From positions 1-7,109 of the forward strand of contig DAOUTX010000053.1 of assembly GCA_030668465.1 (NCBI GenBank): DNA of 7,109 bases, written 5' to 3'. The notes under the pieces were generated by a model that saw only the letters and a list, made by a program, of their open reading frames with translations, ran no database searches and was not told the DNA's origin. This stretch comes from Atribacterota bacterium (GTDB taxonomy: Bacteria; Atribacterota; Phoenicimicrobiia; Phoenicimicrobiales; Phoenicimicrobiaceae). The translations under genes were made by a program, and so were the position numbers. Position 1 is the first letter of the stretch. Every line of letters begins with the position of its first letter. Positions 4,947-7,109 of the stretch are shown here, one piece after another.

Positions 4947-6299
4947 TTATATTTTCGCTATTGATTTTATCTGTTGATAGGCTTTAATTGTAATATCCGG
5001 TGATAAATAAGGTAAAAGTGCATCATTGTGAAAAAGGGGGTCAACATCTCCCTTTAAATTAAAATAAGTCCTGGCTTCGTCCCAGACCTTCGTACTCGGA
5101 ATGGCCGAAAACTTAGCTAAGCGCGGATGGGCACCACAATCTACCACAAAACAGATAGAATCAATAATTTCCTGAACATCCTGTCCGGGTATCCCAATTA
5201 AAAGATAGGCGCCGATCTGAGACGGCTTAAATCCTGCTTCTAAAAGGCAATTTACCGCCCTTTTAAATTCAATATTAGTGATTTTTCCTCCTGTTTCTGA
5301 CTGGACTCGGGAATCTACTGTCTCAAAGCCCAACCTGATGGTCTCTACTCCTGCCTGGTACATCTTGTAAGCTACTTCTTTATTTATCATTCGGGCATGA
5401 ATTCCATTTGGAGTATGAAGCCTGATAGACAGTTTTTTATTAATTAACTCCTCTAAAATAACCAGAAAATTATCTTCCGAATTTATCAATAAGGCATCAT
5501 CATAAAAGATAAAATCCTTTACTCTCCTTTTCTTGTTCCAATATTCTATCTCCTTTACTACTTCTTTGGGATTTCTAAATTCCAGTTTGGGATTTATTTT
5601 AAAAGAAGCACAATAACTGCAACGGTAAGGACAGCCCCGAGAGGATAAGATAGAGATATAATCAAGTTCCGAATAGAGGTCCCAAGCCGGATAAGGCAGG
5701 TTATCTAACCTTTTTTCGTATTTTGAATAATCATTTTTGCTCCCGGCATGCTGTTCTAATATTTTTATTAAATCTCTTATATTATTTCCTTTTATTACAT
5801 AATCAGCACCAGAAAATTTAAAGGCATGCTCAAAACACAAAGTAGCATAGACCCCTCCTAAAATTATGGGGATATCGGGAAAAATTTTTTTAATTATCTC
5901 TATCACTCTGAACGCCCCGGGATACCAGTAGGTCATAATAGAGGTAATCAATACTGCCTGGGGTGGAGGCAGCTTTTTTAATTTATTCAGGAAAATTTCT
6001 TCGGTAACCACATATCGGCTATATCGGCGGGGTATATTTTTTAAAATTGCAGGTTTTTTGATTTCTTCTTTATAGAAAGGACCCCGACCAAATTCATCTT
6101 TTTTAGGAAATTCTCTATTCTTAAAATTTAAAATCTCCCGATTATAACGGTCCATACAGTCTATATAACTAATCTCGTAACCCCGCTCTCTCAAGATACT
6201 GGCAATATATAATAGCCCTAAAGGTTTAGACCAGAAATCATAAGCCGTAAAATCATAGATCCATGGATTAATCAACAAGAGATTATAATTGTTTTTCAT
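4947..6299 (-). CDS. B12-binding-domain radical SAM protein, substrate unknown
   Basis: 450 residues in two domains. N-terminal about 1-175 resembles the cobalamin-binding (Rossmann-like) domain of class B radical SAM enzymes: YNLLLINPWIYDF, KPLGLLYIASILRERGYE, then IPIILGGVYATL (143-154) and GADYVIKGN. The B12-ligating DxHxxG motif is not seen. An unusual charged insert occupies about 55-105. The radical SAM core about 213-400 has SSRGCPYRCSYCAS with C223, C227, C230 for the [4Fe-4S] cluster and S-adenosylmethionine. FIFYDDALL (263-271), GVETIRLGFETVDSRVQSET and LLIGIPGQ (366-373) are typical of the barrel. Such enzymes often methylate or rearrange unactivated carbons. The start is forced: an in-frame TAG lies two codons upstream, yet there is no SD. 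It lies between a secreted-protein gene and spoVS; no peptide substrate or pathway partner is visible. Confidence 0.87.
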   Translation of the reverse strand: MKNNYNLLLINPWIYDFTAYDFWSKPLGLLYIASILRERGYEISYIDCMDRYNREILNFKNREFPKKDEFGRGPFYKEEIKKPAILKNIPRRYSRYVVTEEIFLNKLKKLPPPQAVLITSIMTYWYPGAFRVIEIIKKIFPDIPIILGGVYATLCFEHAFKFSGADYVIKGNNIRDLIKILEQHAGSKNDYSKYEKRLDNLPYPAWDLYSELDYISILSSRGCPYRCSYCASFKINPKLEFRNPKEVVKEIEYWNKKRRVKDFIFYDDALLINSEDNFLVILEELINKKLSIRLHTPNGIHARMINKEVAYKMYQAGVETIRLGFETVDSRVQSETGGKITNIEFKRAVNCLLEAGFKPSQIGAYLLIGIPGQDVQEIIDSICFVVDCGAHPRLAKFSAIPSTKVWDEARTYFNLKGDVDPLFHNDALLPYLSPDITIKAYQQIKSIAKI

Positions 6300-6490
6300 C
6301 GACTATCCGGTTCTTTTACTTTCAATTTCAATTTTTTAAAATAAAATCTACTCTGCAGCAGTTAAGCCGTTGCGAAAGACAGAGCAAGCCTGCCCCCCTA
6401 TTTTCATAGAGGCAGACTCTACGAAAGTAGTGGAAACAATTTCAATAAAACCTGCAATATTTTTAGATTTCAGTTCATTCAGTTGGTAAC
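6300..6490 (-). other. 191-bp spacer with a hairpin and a doubtful 48-codon frame
   Basis: On the minus strand a frame runs from a TTG (6494) overlapping the stop of the upstream gene to a TAG at 6348. It has no SD and no recognised domain, so I do not call it a gene. The spacer includes the hairpin at 6381-6420. No convincing promoter or terminator for the radical SAM gene was seen, so read-through from the secreted-protein gene is possible. Confidence 0.5.
6381..6420. repeat. Interrupted hairpin with GGCAGACT arm
   Basis: AGAG (6381-6384)/CTCT (6417-6420), CTGCC (6390-6394)/GGCAG (6411-6415) and CTAT (6398-6401)/ATAG (6406-6409) stack with internal loops. The string AGGCAGACT also occurs in the hairpin at 1187-1227. 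There is no U-tract on either side, so it looks like a palindromic relic rather than a terminator. Confidence 0.4.
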
Positions 6491-6955
6491 TCAAAAAGTC
6501 CCTACAATAAAAAAATTCCTCTCTGCAAGAGAAATATCATTAATGTACACTCTTACCTTCCACTCTCCGGGCAATTGAGAGGCATAATTACCTTTAATCT
6601 TTATCCAGTACCAGGTACGGTAATTAATATAACTACCAGATTCCATTTCCACTTCGCCCCGGTGATATAATTTACCCTGAGGAGTAATCCATTCCCACTT
6701 AAGGATAAATTTTTCTGCAGAGTCATAAGAAAATCTAAGCCAGGTAACCACTTTCTCATCCTGGGGAAAGAAAGAATTGGTCACTCTTAGTGGGTTCTTT
6801 TCCAGAATATCTTTACAAAGAGCAATCTTTTGCAGATATTCCGAATCCTTAGCTTCCTCCTGTGCCATATTTGTTCCGGAAAAAATCATTAAAAATATCA
6901 ATGCAAACAACCACAATTCCATCCTAAAAATATTTCTTTTCTTCATAACTGACAT
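6491..6955 (-). CDS. Small secreted protein of unknown function, predicted beta-sandwich
   Basis: 154 residues. The start at 6955 has SD AAGGAGG (6964-6970) 8 nt upstream; the in-frame ATG at 6946 would be 17 nt away. N-terminal KKR, a hydrophobic stretch (about 14-27) and NMAQE give a signal peptide with likely cleavage after A31. The mature part is rich in aromatic and beta-forming residues: VTWLRFSYDSAEKFILKWEW, then NYRTWYWIKIKGNYASQLPG, EWKVRVYIND and a final FFIVGTF strand. The pattern 'PGEWKVRVYIND' then a last strand is typical of immunoglobulin-like extracytoplasmic domains. There are no cysteines and no catalytic motif. It resembles the PEGA-protein gene in being exported and fronted by heptamer repeats. 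I do not recognise a named family. Confidence 0.82.
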   Translation of the reverse strand: MSVMKKRNIFRMELWLFALIFLMIFSGTNMAQEEAKDSEYLQKIALCKDILEKNPLRVTNSFFPQDEKVVTWLRFSYDSAEKFILKWEWITPQGKLYHRGEVEMESGSYINYRTWYWIKIKGNYASQLPGEWKVRVYINDISLAERNFFIVGTF

Positions 6956-6975
6956 TTACTTTACCTCCTTTTTTT

Positions 6976-7038
6976 ATTAGTCATTAGTGAATAGTGAATA
7001 GTCGTTAGTTTTCAGTTAACGGATTTTAGTTGTCAGTC
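6976..7038. repeat. Nine-unit degenerate heptamer array upstream of the small secreted gene
   Basis: Reading in sevens from 6976: ATTAGTC ATTAGTG AATAGTG AATAGTC GTTAGTT TTCAGTT AACGGAT TTTAGTT GTCAGTC. AGT stands at positions 4-6 of eight of the nine units. The array begins 5 nt upstream of the SD of the small secreted-protein gene, so it occupies its leader and promoter region. The period-7 pattern is seen directly; a role in expression is inference. Confidence 0.75.
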
Positions 7039-7051
7039 TGCTTTATTCTAT

Positions 7052-7109
7052 GTCATTGCGAACACTGATTTATCAGAGCGCGGCAATCCCCGTTTGAGAT
7101 TACTTCGTC
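7052..7109 (+). repeat. Short interspersed palindromic repeat, copy 2, cut by window edge
   Basis: GTCATTGCGA (7052-7061), then GCGCGGCAATC (7078-7088) and GAGATTACTTCGTC at the edge. This matches the GTCATTGCGAG...GCGCGGCAATC...GAGATTGCTTCGTC class of dispersed repeats and is inverted relative to copy 1 at 2753-2789. CTGAT-TT-ATCAG (7065-7076) forms a small palindrome in its middle. A closing CTCGCAATGAC is expected just beyond the window. Confidence 0.65.

Noticed and set aside
4796..4987. 63-codon open frame on the plus strand between spoVS and the radical SAM gene
   Set aside because: Phe/Leu/Tyr-rich product expected from AT-rich non-coding DNA, no SD, and it overlaps the radical SAM 3' end.
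6777..6980. 67-codon open frame on the plus strand
   Set aside because: Antisense to the signal-peptide end of the small secreted-protein gene, with no SD.
6976..7038. CRISPR-like regular repeats
   Set aside because: Units are 7 nt and contiguous with no spacers; this is a simple tandem repeat.

Overview
The window reads as a piece of an AT-rich bacterial chromosome from an anaerobe. HU, SpoVS and an Asp23/Gls24-family protein are bacterial markers. A heterodisulfide-reductase-type HdrC-HdrB pair points to anaerobic energy metabolism. Most starts carry a canonical AGGAGG-type Shine-Dalgarno (SD). The combination of SpoVS, Asp23, HdrBC, DUF4384/PEGA secreted proteins and many small intergenic palindromes would fit an uncultivated lineage such as Atribacterota or a clostridia-like group. 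That placement is inference and cannot be settled from this window.

Layout from left to right. Positions 1-1121, minus strand: hdrC followed 2 bp later by hdrB, which runs off the left edge. Positions 1187-1227: a strong hairpin separating hdrC from the gene upstream of it. Positions 1326-2618, minus: a secreted protein with a DUF4384-like domain and three PEGA repeats. Positions 2619-3483 hold no gene. The left part of this gap is packed with simple tandem repeats and short palindromic elements, and the right part holds the promoter region of HU. Positions 3484-3756, plus: HU, the only plus-strand gene. Positions 3793-3836: a hairpin shared by the convergent HU and Asp23 genes. Positions 3852-4313, minus: Asp23/Gls24-family protein. 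Positions 4478-4738, minus: SpoVS. Positions 4947-6299, minus: a B12-binding-type radical SAM enzyme of unknown substrate. Positions 6491-6955, minus: a small secreted protein. Positions 6956-7109: heptamer repeats and the start of a palindromic repeat cut by the window edge.

The genes do not form one pathway. hdrC-hdrB is a redox operon. HU, Asp23 and SpoVS are housekeeping or cell-envelope/developmental functions. The two secreted proteins and the radical SAM enzyme are accessory. The most distinctive feature is non-coding. Both secreted-protein genes have period-7 tandem repeats beginning 5-9 nt upstream of their SD, and each is backed further upstream by a short palindromic element of the same family. 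No clearly new multi-gene system is visible. The repeat-fronted secreted genes, the orphan radical SAM enzyme and an SD with no reading frame upstream of spoVS are the points worth following.
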